64,000 nucleotides of DNA, from assembly GCA_947589085.1 (NCBI GenBank), contig CANPZD010000002.1:176917-240916 (forward strand). The letters run 5' to 3'. Below are positions 38,803 to 51,144 of this stretch, piece by piece. Each line of letters starts with the position of its first letter. The stretch's first letter is position 1. Source of the stretch: an uncultured Clostridia bacterium. GTDB lineage: Bacteria; Bacillota; Clostridia; Christensenellales; Borkfalkiaceae. Under the pieces are notes generated by a model. It worked only from the letters and a program-made list of their open reading frames with translations. It searched no databases and had not been told where the DNA came from. Made by a program: the position numbers and the translations under genes.

Positions 38803-38896
38803 ATTGCGTACATCCTTATAATCTCCATAGATCTTCGTGATCCGGCTCTCCGCAAGGGGAGCCGGATCACGTACAGAGCGAAGATCGCAAAAAAAT

Positions 38897-38921
38897 ACGC
38901 CTTCCCGAATCGGGAAGGCGT
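38897..38921 (-). terminator. terminator of the FtsX/ABC operon
   Basis: ACGCCTTCCCG-AAT-CGGGAAGGCGT; minus-strand U-tract from 38889-38895. Confidence 0.85.
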
Positions 38922-38940
38922 CGTTGCAAACGCTTCGGAA

Positions 38941-40782
38941 CTATTCGACGGCTTTGAGCGAGGCGTTCATATCGATCTTAACGACCTTTCTTCTCAACAT
39001 GAGCGTGACGAGAAACGTGAAAAAGAGAGACATCAGCGGCGCCACGAGCCATACGTACCAGCTAATGGTCGCCAGCGATCCGAACGCCATCAGGCTGAAA
39101 ACGAACATGCAGAGCAGGGCGCCGAAGGGAAGTCCGAAGAGGATCCCCACCGCGCTTGTAATGTAAATTTCGCGATATACATACAGCGAGATCTCCCGCT
39201 CGTGATAGCCGAGCACCATGAGCGTCGCGAGTTCCCGGTTGCGTTCGGAAATATTGATATTCGTCAGCGTATAGATGACGACGGCGTTGAGGAGCGCCGC
39301 AAACACGAGCACGACCACGGCCACAACGATCATCGCGATCGTGCCGATATTCTGGAAGATACAGCAGTCGAGCACGGCAAGTCCCGCGAGCACGAGCGCG
39401 GTGCTGGCCATAACGGCCGTCACGGTCATAAAGAAACGCGTCTTGAAGCGCAGCACATTGCGGAGCGTGGATTTGTACTTGAACGATATCCGGTTCCAGA
39501 GCAGAGGGATCCGTTCGAGGATCACCTTCTTTCCGGGCTTGGGCGACTTGGGACGAAGCAGCATCGACGGGAGCTGCCGCGTCATTTTCAGTCCTGCGAT
39601 CAGCGTCGCCGCCAAAGTGCAAACAAGAATGATCGCCGCGACGATCATGAAGAACGCGATGGAGATATGCGCGGGGAAAGGCGGCATCGCGTAGTTCCAG
39701 TTGAAATTCACGTACACGATATAGGCAAGTCCGATCGCCGCGAAATATCCGCCTGCCGCGCCGATCACCGTTCCGACGACCGCAAACAGAAAATATTTCG
39801 AAAGCGTTTTCATCGGCGAATATCCGAGCGTGGAGAGGCAGGCGATCTGGGCGCGTTCCTCTTCCAGAAGGCGCGTCATCGTAGAGAGCACCACGAGCAG
39901 CGTGACGAGCAAAAATACCACCATCAGCACGTATCCGATGGTCTCTACTTTTTCCGTATAGGAAAAGTACGATTCGAACGTAAAGTTTTCATGCAGGGTG
40001 AGTAAGGCGAGAGGTGTTTCCCCCGAAAGGTCATCTTCGAGCGCCTTCTCGATCTTCTGTTTTTCCGTTTTGAGTTTCTGTTCGTATCCCGTATCGAACA
40101 GCGCCGACGCCACGTCGAGGTCGCTGTGATGTTTGAGCGTCGGCACGGAAATATAGAGATTGTTGTTCGGGAACGGGAGATCGCCTTCGAAGTAAAAGAT
40201 GCTTCCGAGGGGTTTATAACCGTCTCCGTCCTCGGTTTCAAACGTGCTCGGATCGTCGCGCACGGCGAGGTGCAGGGGATTTTTGACGATCTCCGTGACG
40301 ACAAACCGAAAGGGGATCCCGCCGAGATCCAGTTCGATCTGTTCGCCGCAATCGTAACTTTTCAATTGATTCGTCCCGCGCTCGACGGCAATGGGGAGAC
40401 TCCCTGCGGGCGCGTCTTGGGGCATGGAGATCTTTTCGATGCTCTCGAATTTGTTCTGAAGGTCGCGTTCTCCCGCGGGATAGGTATACAGGCGGACGGG
40501 CGCCTCTCCGTCGAATTCCATGAACCCGCCGCGCGCCACTTCGTAACCCATGCCGCGCAGCGTTTCCGCTTCGTCGGTAAGATCGGCCGCGCCGCGCAAA
40601 ATCATATCGCTCACGTTGTCGCGGCGGTACAGATCGTCGAAAGCGTAGCGCATTTTGTCCGTCGCCATGCCGATCCCCGCGGAAAATCCCACGCTGATGA
40701 GCACCATCAGGAACACGGAGACCAAGCGCGTGAGGTGGCGTTTGAACATGCGCGCAAATGTTTTGAGATACGTTTTCACCAC
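38941..40782 (-). CDS. FtsX-like ABC transporter permease
   Basis: 613 aa, MacB-type topology; ERNRELATLMVLGYHEREI motif. Confidence 0.92.
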   Translation of the reverse strand: MVKTYLKTFARMFKRHLTRLVSVFLMVLISVGFSAGIGMATDKMRYAFDDLYRRDNVSDMILRGAADLTDEAETLRGMGYEVARGGFMEFDGEAPVRLYTYPAGERDLQNKFESIEKISMPQDAPAGSLPIAVERGTNQLKSYDCGEQIELDLGGIPFRFVVTEIVKNPLHLAVRDDPSTFETEDGDGYKPLGSIFYFEGDLPFPNNNLYISVPTLKHHSDLDVASALFDTGYEQKLKTEKQKIEKALEDDLSGETPLALLTLHENFTFESYFSYTEKVETIGYVLMVVFLLVTLLVVLSTMTRLLEEERAQIACLSTLGYSPMKTLSKYFLFAVVGTVIGAAGGYFAAIGLAYIVYVNFNWNYAMPPFPAHISIAFFMIVAAIILVCTLAATLIAGLKMTRQLPSMLLRPKSPKPGKKVILERIPLLWNRISFKYKSTLRNVLRFKTRFFMTVTAVMASTALVLAGLAVLDCCIFQNIGTIAMIVVAVVVLVFAALLNAVVIYTLTNINISERNRELATLMVLGYHEREISLYVYREIYITSAVGILFGLPFGALLCMFVFSLMAFGSLATISWYVWLVAPLMSLFFTFLVTLMLRRKVVKIDMNASLKAVE

Positions 40783-41477
40783 TCGATCTCCTCAATGGGG
40801 CTGGGATTTTCGTTGTGTTCGATGCGTTCGATGAGTCCGCTCCGGATATGGATGACGGTATCGGCCATGTCTTTCAGCGCGGCGTTGTGCGTGACGACGA
40901 TTACGAGCCGGTTTTGCTGCCTTGCGAGGTCGTGGAGAAGTTTGAGGATCAGTTTTCCCGTTTCATAATCGAGCGCGCCCGTCGGTTCGTCGCACAAAAG
41001 CAGTTTCGGATTTTTGGCGACGGCGCGCGCGATCGAGACGCGCTGCTGTTCTCCGCCGGAGAGCTGCGCGGGGAAATTCGCGAGCCGATCCTGCAAGCCG
41101 ACCGCGGTAAGGATCTCTTTCGGGTCGAGCGCGTTTTTGCAGATCTCCACGGCGATCTCCACGTTCTCGAGCGCGGTGAGATTGGGCATGAGATTATAAA
41201 ACTGAAACACGAACCCGACGTCGTTTCTCCGGTATTCGGTAAGGCCTTTGCGGTCGAGCGCGGTGATCGTTTTTCCGTCGAGAACGATCTCTCCCTCGGT
41301 TGCGGTATCCATGCCTCCGAGGAGGTTCAGAAGCGTGGTTTTTCCCGCGCCGGAGGAGCCGAGCACGACGACGAATTCGCCGTCGTCGAGTTCGAAAGAT
41401 ACGTCTTTGAGCGCATTTACGGATACCGCGCCTGCGGCATAGGTTTTTCCGACGTTTTTAAGCGAGAGATAACTCAT
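40776..41477 (-). CDS. ABC transporter ATP-binding protein (LolD/MacB type)
   Basis: [50 protein letters not shown]; start at 41477. Confidence 0.95.
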   Translation of the reverse strand: MSYLSLKNVGKTYAAGAVSVNALKDVSFELDDGEFVVVLGSSGAGKTTLLNLLGGMDTATEGEIVLDGKTITALDRKGLTEYRRNDVGFVFQFYNLMPNLTALENVEIAVEICKNALDPKEILTAVGLQDRLANFPAQLSGGEQQRVSIARAVAKNPKLLLCDEPTGALDYETGKLILKLLHDLARQQNRLVIVVTHNAALKDMADTVIHIRSGLIERIEHNENPSPIEEIEW

Positions 41478-41618
41478 ATCGTCCTCTGAAAAAAGCTGAT
41501 AATTCATTATATCATAATCGGAGGGAAAAGCAAACAAACGGAATGAAAATTATCGGCGTGCGGCGGGAATTTTTTCCCGCGGAAACGGAAAAATTTTCCG
41601 AAAGAGGAAGAAAAGCGA

Positions 41619-41647
41619 TTGACAACGCGCAGCCGGTTTGCTATAAT
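41619..41647 (+). promoter_or_regulatory. sigma-A-type promoter of rpsU
   Basis: TTGACA, 17-nt spacer, TATAAT. Confidence 0.75.
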
Positions 41648-41687
41648 AAGCAAGTAAAATAAGTGCTGCGGCGAAGGAGGGTTGAAT

Positions 41688-41864
41688 ATGTCCACGATCA
41701 AGGTCGGTGAAAGCGAGAATCTCGAATCCGCGCTCAGAAGATTCAAGAGAAAGTGCTCGCGCGACGGCATCATCGGAGACCTTCGCAAGAAGGAATACTA
41801 CGAGAAGCCCTCCGTAAAAAAGAGAAAGAAGTCGGAAGCGGCAAGAAAAAGAAGCAGAAACTAA
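41688..41864 (+). CDS. rpsU: 30S ribosomal protein S21
   Basis: 58 aa; [48 protein letters not shown]. Confidence 0.97.
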   Translation: MSTIKVGESENLESALRRFKRKCSRDGIIGDLRKKEYYEKPSVKKRKKSEAARKRSRN

Positions 41865-41869
41865 GGAAG

Positions 41870-41898
41870 ATCCGTAACGCAAGTTACGGATTTTTTTG
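41870..41898 (+). terminator. intrinsic terminator after rpsU
   Basis: ATCCGTAAC-GCAA-GTTACGGAT-T7. Confidence 0.9.
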
Positions 41899-41938
41899 TG
41901 CGAAAAAAGGCAGATTCGGTCGAAAGGAGTCATTGTTT

Positions 41939-42334
41939 ATGGAACGCAGTCTGAAAGCGCTTGCAAAAGAGGCGAAGCGGAGAATGAAGAAAGGCTTTTG
42001 GAAGGAGTGCGAAGAAAAACTTGTCCGGGAGCGTTCTCTCGCCAAAGAGCAGGGGATCAACGAAAGCAAGCTCGAACGGTACTTTCAGGAGAAAGTGGAA
42101 GACAGCATCAAGGGCAATTCACAGGACGAATTCTACCTCAAAGTCAAACAGTTGCTTCTCACGGAAGGGGAAGTTTCCGACGCCATCGGGAGGCTCACGG
42201 ATAAGGAGTATTACGAAACGCTCTCTTATTCCGAACGCCAGCGCTACAATCTCGAGCTTTCCGAAAAATACCTGCGCGCATTGGAGCGTTTCAAGCGGGA
42301 ATACGAATTCGAAATCAAGGGAAGAAACCAATAA
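41939..42334 (+). CDS. uncharacterised small highly charged protein
   Basis: 131 aa from ATG 41939 with AAAGGAG SD; no family recognised. Confidence 0.65.
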   Translation: MERSLKALAKEAKRRMKKGFWKECEEKLVRERSLAKEQGINESKLERYFQEKVEDSIKGNSQDEFYLKVKQLLLTEGEVSDAIGRLTDKEYYETLSYSERQRYNLELSEKYLRALERFKREYEFEIKGRNQ

Positions 42335-42350
42335 AAGCGCAGACAGCCGC

Positions 42351-42379
42351 TTGCCAAAGATCCGCTTCTATGGTATAAT
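42351..42379 (+). promoter_or_regulatory. sigma-A-type promoter of pcrA
   Basis: TTGCCA, 17-nt spacer, TATAAT. Confidence 0.65.
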
Positions 42380-42387
42380 ACAAACGT

Positions 42388-44682
42388 ATGAATGCCCTCA
42401 CATCACTCAACGAAGAACAGACTGCGCCCGTCCTCGACACGGAGGGCGCGGTGCTCGTGCTTGCGGGCGCGGGCAGCGGAAAGACGCGCGTGCTCACCAC
42501 CCGGATCGAGTATCTCGTCTCCGAAAAGGAAGTCCCGCCCGAAAATATTCTCGCCATCACGTTCACCAACAAGGCGGCCGGGGAGATGAAAGCGCGCCTC
42601 GAAAGCGTCTGCGATACGCGCAGAATGTGGGTCTGCACGATCCATTCCATGTGCGTGAAGATGCTGCGCCTGTTTGCGGAACGCAGGGGGCTGAAAGAGA
42701 ATTTTTCCATCTATTCCGAGCAGGAACGCTCCGCCGTCATCAAACAGGTGTGCAAGGAGTGCGGATATATCGAGGATTCCGTGCTCAAATCGGTGCGATA
42801 CCATATTTCCAACGCGAAGATGCTGGGGCTGTCCGCGCAGGAATACGCCGCGCAGTATTCCCATGATCGCAATATCGAGGCGGCCATGCGCGTGTATCGC
42901 AAGTACGCCGAGCATCTCAGATCGTACAACGCGCTGGACTTCGACGATCTGCTCACGGAGGCGCGGGCGCTTCTCTCGCAAGACGCGGAGGCGCTCTCCT
43001 ATTTTGCGGGGCGATTCCGCTATATTCACGTCGACGAATTTCAGGATACGAACGCGGTGCAGTTCGATATCATCAAATTGCTCTCCTCCGTGCACGGCAA
43101 TTTGTTCGTCGTGGGCGACGACGATCAGAGCATTTACGGATGGCGCGGCGCAAAGATCGAAAATATTCTTCACTTCGAACGCAGTTTCCCGCGCGCGAAA
43201 GTGTATAAATTGCAGCGAAATTACCGTTCGACGGGCGCGATCCTCGCGCTTGCGAACGCCTCGATCGCGCACAACGCCATGCGCAAGGGCAAACAGCTCT
43301 GGACGGAGGCGCCCGAGGGGGACAAGCCCGTGTACTACGAGGCGGACGGGGAACTCGGCGAAGCGCTCTATTGCGCGCGCATCATTTCGGAGATGTGCCG
43401 GCAGGGATACCGTCTTTCCGATTTCGCGGTGCTCATGCGGATCAACGCGCTCACGCGTTCTTACGAGCAGGAATTTGCCAAGTACGGGCTGGATTATAAA
43501 GTTTTCGGCGGATTCAAATTTTTCGAACGCAAGGAGATCAAGGATATCCTTGCGTATTTGCGGCTGATCTCCAACCCGTTCGACAGCGAGGCCGCGCTTC
43601 GGATCATCAACGTGCCAAAACGGGGGATCGGCGACAAGACGGTGCAGGCGCTGATCGATTATGCCGACCGGGAGGATCTCTCGGTCTACGACGCCGTGCT
43701 CGATTGCGATCTTCTCGGCCTGAACGCGGGCACGCGCGCCAAACTTCACGCATTCGGAGATTACATCAAGGAGCTTGTCGCGTTTTCGCAGACGGCGCCC
43801 GTCGACGAGCTTGTGGGTCATATCCTGAAAACTTCGGGCATGTACGAGCAATACGCCGACAATTCGGATGAAAGCATCACCAAGCGCGCCAATCTCGATG
43901 AATTCAAGAATTCCGTGGACGAATACGTCCGTCTCAACGGCGACGCCTCGCTCTCGGATTATTTGCAGCAGATCACGCTGTACTCGGATACCGATGAAAT
44001 GGACGACGGCGAATATGTCACGCTTGCGACCATCCATGCCGTCAAGGGGTTGGAATTCCGCTGCGTCTTTCTGATCGGGTTGGAGGAAAACGTGATGCCG
44101 ACTTCCCGCGCCATCGGGGATACGAAAGAACTCGAAGAGGAGCGGCGCCTCATGTACGTCGCCATCACGCGCGCCAAGGAAAAGCTGTGGCTCACGCGCT
44201 CGACGAACCGCTACCTCTACGGCCGGAGAGAGGCGACGGTGCGTTCGCGCTTTATCGAGGAGCTGAAAGACGAGCTGAGCCTGCCCGCGCGCAAGCCGCT
44301 GTTTCCGCGCTATTCCGGGGATTATTACGGCGGCCGCCGCGATTTTTCGGGCGGTTACGCTTCCGATCCGGTCAGATTTTCGGCGCCCCGCCGGCCGGAA
44401 CCGACGGAAAGCGACGTGTTCGGAACGTTCGGCGGCTCGAAAAAACCGCCCGCGGCGAATTACCGGCCGCCCGCGGCCGCGGCCCCCGAGCCTATTTCTC
44501 CGCTGCGGCGGGATACGGCCGGCTACACCGTGGGCGCCAGAGTGAGACACCGGCGGTTCGGCGAGGGGACGGTGATCGCGATGCGCGGACAGGAAAACAA
44601 TCTCATTGTCACCGTGCATTTCCCTTCGGTGGGCAACAAAGAGCTGGCGGCGGCGCTCGCTCCGCTTGAAATTCTGGATTGA
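42388..44682 (+). CDS. pcrA: UvrD/PcrA-type ATP-dependent DNA helicase
   Basis: GAGSGKTRVLTTRIEYLV, VDEFQDTNAVQFDIIKLL, GDDDQSIYGWRGA, TIHAVKGLEF. Confidence 0.96.
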   Translation: MNALTSLNEEQTAPVLDTEGAVLVLAGAGSGKTRVLTTRIEYLVSEKEVPPENILAITFTNKAAGEMKARLESVCDTRRMWVCTIHSMCVKMLRLFAERRGLKENFSIYSEQERSAVIKQVCKECGYIEDSVLKSVRYHISNAKMLGLSAQEYAAQYSHDRNIEAAMRVYRKYAEHLRSYNALDFDDLLTEARALLSQDAEALSYFAGRFRYIHVDEFQDTNAVQFDIIKLLSSVHGNLFVVGDDDQSIYGWRGAKIENILHFERSFPRAKVYKLQRNYRSTGAILALANASIAHNAMRKGKQLWTEAPEGDKPVYYEADGELGEALYCARIISEMCRQGYRLSDFAVLMRINALTRSYEQEFAKYGLDYKVFGGFKFFERKEIKDILAYLRLISNPFDSEAALRIINVPKRGIGDKTVQALIDYADREDLSVYDAVLDCDLLGLNAGTRAKLHAFGDYIKELVAFSQTAPVDELVGHILKTSGMYEQYADNSDESITKRANLDEFKNSVDEYVRLNGDASLSDYLQQITLYSDTDEMDDGEYVTLATIHAVKGLEFRCVFLIGLEENVMPTSRAIGDTKELEEERRLMYVAITRAKEKLWLTRSTNRYLYGRREATVRSRFIEELKDELSLPARKPLFPRYSGDYYGGRRDFSGGYASDPVRFSAPRRPEPTESDVFGTFGGSKKPPAANYRPPAAAAPEPISPLRRDTAGYTVGARVRHRRFGEGTVIAMRGQENNLIVTVHFPSVGNKELAAALAPLEILD

Positions 44683-46665
<1,983 letters not shown>

Positions 46666-46690
46666 ATTTTACAAATTTTTCCGAAATTCC

Positions 46691-46720
46691 TTGACCGTAC
46701 GCGCGCGGGTATGGTATAAT
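46691..46720 (+). promoter_or_regulatory. sigma-A-type promoter of yicC operon
   Basis: TTGACC, 18-nt spacer, TATAAT. Confidence 0.7.
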
Positions 46721-46750
46721 AAACCGACCGGATAAGGGAGAATACGAACG

Positions 46751-47626
46751 ATGTACAGCATGACGGGCTACGGCAAGGGAGAATACCGCGAGCAGGGGAT
46801 CGAGCTGACCGTGGAAGTGAAATCGGTCAATAACCGCTATTTCGATCTCGCGGTCAAGAGTCCGCGCATGTTTCTCGCCTATGAAGAACAGGTGCGCGGC
46901 AAGGTGCGCGAGAGCATTTCCCGCGGCCATATCGATGTGTATGTGAGCTGCAGCGATAAGCGCGAACGCAAGCGCACGATGCTCACGGATCTTGCGCTTG
47001 CCCGTTCCTATCTGGAAGCCGCGAAAGAGCTGAAAACGGAATTTCCCGCGTTGCACGACGATGTGACGCTTGCGTTTCTGCTGCGGCAGCCGGAGGTCGT
47101 GCGCGCGGACGACGAAGCCGCGGGCGCGGACGAAGCGCTCACGCAAGCGTATATGACGGCGCTCGGCGCCGCGCTGAACGCGCACAGGGCGATGCGGCTT
47201 GCGGAAGGGGAACGCCTGAAAGCGGATCTGCTTGCGCATATGGCCGAGATCTCCGCCTTGCGGGAAAAAATCGCGCTGCGCGCGCCCGGAGTTGCGGAGG
47301 ACTACCGCAAAAAACTCACGGAGCGCATCAATGAATTTCTTGCGGGAAAGGCGGATGAAACGCGCATTCTCACCGAAGCGGCCGTTTATTCGGACAAATG
47401 CAACATCGATGAAGAACTCACGCGGCTTTCCTCGCACATTGCGGAATTTTATGCGATCGCCCAAAGCGATACGGTGGGCAGGAAACTCGATTTTCTCATT
47501 CAGGAATTCAACCGGGAATGCAATACGATATGCAGTAAATCCAACGATCTCGAGATCACGGCGGCGGCGCTTGCCATGAAGAACGAGATCGAAAAGATCC
47601 GCGAGCAGGTCCAGAATCTGGAGTGA
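46751..47626 (+). CDS. YicC-family endoribonuclease
   Basis: MYSMTGYGKGEYREQGIELTVEVKSVNNRYFDL...KLDFLIQEFNRECNTICSKSND. Confidence 0.95.
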   Translation: MYSMTGYGKGEYREQGIELTVEVKSVNNRYFDLAVKSPRMFLAYEEQVRGKVRESISRGHIDVYVSCSDKRERKRTMLTDLALARSYLEAAKELKTEFPALHDDVTLAFLLRQPEVVRADDEAAGADEALTQAYMTALGAALNAHRAMRLAEGERLKADLLAHMAEISALREKIALRAPGVAEDYRKKLTERINEFLAGKADETRILTEAAVYSDKCNIDEELTRLSSHIAEFYAIAQSDTVGRKLDFLIQEFNRECNTICSKSNDLEITAAALAMKNEIEKIREQVQNLE

Positions 47627-47629
47627 CCG

Positions 47630-48193
47630 ATGCGGAATTTACTGTTTGTGATATCCGGTCCCTCGGGGGTCGGCAAAGGGACGTTGGTCGAGGAACTTCT
47701 CAAGGCGGACGGCGGGCTGCAAAAGTCCGTGTCGTGCACGACGCGTTTGCCCCGTCCCGGCGAAACGCCCGGGCGGAATTACTATTTCGTCGATCGCGAA
47801 GCGTTCGAACGCGGGATCGAAGAGAACGCGTTTCTGGAGTACGACGCCCATTTCGAAAACTATTACGGAACGCCGCGCGCTTTTGTGGAGAAAACGCTGA
47901 AAACGAGATCCGTGATCCTCGAGATCGACGTCAAGGGCGGCCTGTCCTGCAAACGGCAGATGCCGGAGCGCACGGTGCTCATTTTCATCGCCCCGCCCGA
48001 TCTTCGCGCGTTGAAAGAGCGGCTGTTGGGCCGGAGAGCGGAGACGGAGGAACAGATAGAACTTCGGCTGGCCCGCGCGGAATACGAGCTGAGCCGGAGG
48101 GAACAGTATGATTACGTCGTCGTCAACGACGATCTGCAACAGGCGAAAGAAGAATTGCTCGCCATCATTCAAAGAGAAAAAAACAGGAATTGA
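47630..48193 (+). CDS. gmk: guanylate kinase
   Basis: ISGPSGVGKGTLVEELL, SCTTRLPRPGE, ILEIDVKGG. Confidence 0.96.
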   Translation: MRNLLFVISGPSGVGKGTLVEELLKADGGLQKSVSCTTRLPRPGETPGRNYYFVDREAFERGIEENAFLEYDAHFENYYGTPRAFVEKTLKTRSVILEIDVKGGLSCKRQMPERTVLIFIAPPDLRALKERLLGRRAETEEQIELRLARAEYELSRREQYDYVVVNDDLQQAKEELLAIIQREKNRN

Positions 48194-48202
48194 GGTGAAA
48201 AT

Positions 48203-48424
48203 ATGATCAACGAACCGTCGGTGGACGCCCTTGTCAGGAAGCTCGGCACGGAAGATGAGCCTGTTTCGCGCTACGAGTTATGCGTGGTCATCGCAAAGCG
48301 CACGCGGCAGATCATCGAACAGATGCAGTCGACGGGCGCAACGGAGCTTCCGGGGAAACAGAAAGAGATCGTCGTTGCCTGTCAGGAAGTGATGAACGGA
48401 AAGTTCAAACCAGTAAAAGACTGA
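48203..48424 (+). CDS. rpoZ: RNA polymerase omega subunit
   Basis: 73 aa; SRYELCVVIAKRTRQIIEQ; located between gmk and priA. Confidence 0.9.
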   Translation: MINEPSVDALVRKLGTEDEPVSRYELCVVIAKRTRQIIEQMQSTGATELPGKQKEIVVACQEVMNGKFKPVKD

Positions 48425-48485
48425 AAAAGCCGCCCCGTCATCCGGGGTCGTTTTTTCGTTTCGGCCTTGAATCCGTAAGGGAAAT

Positions 48486-50654
48486 ATGTTTGCGGAAGTG
48501 ATCGTAGACGTCGCGCACAGCGACGTCGATAAAATTTTCGATTACGCCTGCGGGTCGGAGATCGCCGCGGGCATGCGCGTTGCCGTTCCCTTCGGGAAGG
48601 GAGTGACGACGGGATTCGTCATGCGCGTGAAGGAGACGACGGAAGTCCCGCCCGAAAAGATCAAAAAGATCTTGCGCGCGGAAGACCGCTTTCCTGCGCT
48701 GACCGCAGAAGCGCTCATGCTTGCGGAAAAGATCTCGGCGCGCTACCGCGTTCCGCTCGCGCTCACGCTGCGCCTCTTTCTGCCGGCGGAGATGCGGACG
48801 GGCAAGGTGGGGGAGCGCTATTGCACCGTCTGCCGGCTCGCCGAGGGGGAACACACGATTCCGGCGCGCGCCAGACAGCAGGCCGCTCTCATTTCGTTCT
48901 TGCGGGAAAACGGCGAGGCGGATTCTGCGTTCTTGCGGAAACGGTTCGGCGCAGCGCTCTCCGCCCTCGAAGAAAAGGGCATTGTTTTGCGCGAAAAGCG
49001 GCGCGTCTTTCGCAATCCCTACCGCGGCGAGGAGGGAACGGGAGCGGAACGGACGCTCACACCCGCGCAGCAGTCTGCGGTGGATACCGTTCTGCACACG
49101 AAAAGAACGGTCACGCTGCTGCACGGCGTCACGGGCAGCGGCAAGACGGAAGTATATCTTACGCTGATCGCCGGCGTGCTCAAAGAGGGAAAAACGGCGA
49201 TCTTTCTTGTACCGGAGATCTCTTTGACGCCGCAGATGCTTTTGCAGCTTCGGTCCCGGTTCGGAGAAAAAGCGGCGATCCTGCACAGCGGCCTGTCCGC
49301 GGGCGAGCGCTTCGACGAATGGATGCGCCTGCGCGAGGGAGAAGCGCGCATCGCCATCGGCGCCCGTTCGGCGATCTTTGCGCCCGTGGAAAACGTGGGC
49401 ATCATCGTGATCGACGAGGAGCACGACGGAAGTTATTCTTCCGAGAGCGCGCCGCGCTATCGGACGTTCGATATCGCGCTGCTGCGCGCGGCGTATCATC
49501 GTTGCAAGCTGGTGCTGGGCAGCGCCACTCCCGCGGTGGAGACGTATCGCAGGGCGAAGGAGGGCGAATTTTCGCTCGTTACCATGCCCGACCGCATCAA
49601 CGCGCGGCCGCTTCCCGCCGTGGAGATCGTGGATATGCGCAGAGAGGTGCGCCGCGGGAACGCCACGGTTTTCTCGGCGTCCCTCAGAGAAAAGCTGAAA
49701 AAATGCCTCGGCGAAGGCAATCAGGCGATCCTGTTCCTCAATCGCAGGGGATATTCGCAGACGGTGCTCTGCAACGCCTGCGGATATGTCGCCAAATGCG
49801 AACATTGCGACGTCGCGCTGACGTATCACAGCGACGAGGACTGCCTCAAATGTCATTATTGCGGGGCGAGCTATAAAATGCCGTCCGCCTGCCCCTCGTG
49901 CGGCGGGAAGCATATCCGGTATGTCGGCACGGGCACGCAGCGCGTCGTGCAGGAGCTGGGCAAGCTGTATCCTGCGGCGCGCATGCTGCGCATGGATATG
50001 GATACGACGAGCGGAAAGGAAGGGCATTTCCGCATTCTCAAAAAATTTGCGAACCGCGAAGCGGACATTCTTGTCGGCACGCAGATGGTCGCCAAAGGAC
50101 ACGATTTTCCGTCGGTCACGCTCGTAGGGATCCTCGACGCCGACATGAGCCTGCATTTTCCCGATTATCGGAGCGGGGAGCGGACGTTTCAGCTGATCAC
50201 GCAGGTCGCGGGAAGAAGCGGCCGCGCGAATGCGCCCGGCGAGGTCGTTTTGCAGACGTACGATCCGGATAATTATATTCTGCGATTTGCGGCTGCGTAT
50301 GATTATACGGGTTTTTATGCGCACGAGATCGCCATGCGGCAGGCGACCGCTTTTCCGCCGTTTGCGGCGATCGTGCGCGTGATGGTCACGGGCGGAGACG
50401 AGAAAGAGGCGTTGGAAGCGCTTCGGCAGACGTACGGAAAGTTACAGAAGCTGCAGAGCGCGCATCCCGATCAGTTTCTCTTTTTCAACCGCATGCATGC
50501 GCCCATCAAACGCATTCAGAACAAGTACCGCTATCAGGTGCTCATGCGCCTTGCGACGGGCAGTCCGATCGGGGAGATCTATGCGATCTGCGCGGAGATC
50601 AAATACAAGAACACGCTCGTGTACGTCGAAGAGAATCCGAGCAATCTGAGTTGA
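48486..50654 (+). CDS. priA: primosomal protein N' (PriA helicase)
   Basis: GVTGSGKTEVYL, DEEHDGSYSSE, Zn-binding CNACGYVAKCEHCDVALTYHSDEDCLKCHYCGASYKMPSACPSCGG. Confidence 0.96.
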   Translation: MFAEVIVDVAHSDVDKIFDYACGSEIAAGMRVAVPFGKGVTTGFVMRVKETTEVPPEKIKKILRAEDRFPALTAEALMLAEKISARYRVPLALTLRLFLPAEMRTGKVGERYCTVCRLAEGEHTIPARARQQAALISFLRENGEADSAFLRKRFGAALSALEEKGIVLREKRRVFRNPYRGEEGTGAERTLTPAQQSAVDTVLHTKRTVTLLHGVTGSGKTEVYLTLIAGVLKEGKTAIFLVPEISLTPQMLLQLRSRFGEKAAILHSGLSAGERFDEWMRLREGEARIAIGARSAIFAPVENVGIIVIDEEHDGSYSSESAPRYRTFDIALLRAAYHRCKLVLGSATPAVETYRRAKEGEFSLVTMPDRINARPLPAVEIVDMRREVRRGNATVFSASLREKLKKCLGEGNQAILFLNRRGYSQTVLCNACGYVAKCEHCDVALTYHSDEDCLKCHYCGASYKMPSACPSCGGKHIRYVGTGTQRVVQELGKLYPAARMLRMDMDTTSGKEGHFRILKKFANREADILVGTQMVAKGHDFPSVTLVGILDADMSLHFPDYRSGERTFQLITQVAGRSGRANAPGEVVLQTYDPDNYILRFAAAYDYTGFYAHEIAMRQATAFPPFAAIVRVMVTGGDEKEALEALRQTYGKLQKLQSAHPDQFLFFNRMHAPIKRIQNKYRYQVLMRLATGSPIGEIYAICAEIKYKNTLVYVEENPSNLS

Positions 50655-50688
50655 TCACAGGCCGCCGAACAAGCGGAAAGGAGAGAAT

Positions 50689-51144
50689 ATGATTCGGGAA
50701 ATCGTTCAGGTGGGGGATGCGGTCCTCCGCAAAAAATGCGAACCGGTCGCGCGGTTCGACGGCGCGCTTTGCGCTCTGCTCGACGATATGAAAGCCACGC
50801 TCGAAAAGGCGGAAGGCGCCGGTCTTGCGGCGCCGCAGGTGGGTGTTCCCGTCCGCGCCGTCGTCGTCAACGTGGAGGAGGGGTATTTCGAGTTTATCAA
50901 TCCCGTTTTCGTATGGCAGAAGGGCGAACAGGTCGGTACGGAGGGCTGTCTCTCCGTGCGCGGAAAGGCTGGCACGGTGCGCCGCCCCTCCAAGGTGAAG
51001 ATCGTGTTTCAGGATAGAAAGGGCGATCGGTATGCGCTCGTTGCGCGGGATTTTTTCGCCCGCGCGATCTGCCATGAACTCGATCATCTCGACGGCATTT
51101 TATATACCGATAAGGCGGAGGAAGTCCGCGACGCGGAGGATTGA
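50689..51144 (+). CDS. def: peptide deformylase
   Basis: GLAAPQVG, EGCLSVRG, ICHELDHLDG. Confidence 0.97.
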   Translation: MIREIVQVGDAVLRKKCEPVARFDGALCALLDDMKATLEKAEGAGLAAPQVGVPVRAVVVNVEEGYFEFINPVFVWQKGEQVGTEGCLSVRGKAGTVRRPSKVKIVFQDRKGDRYALVARDFFARAICHELDHLDGILYTDKAEEVRDAED

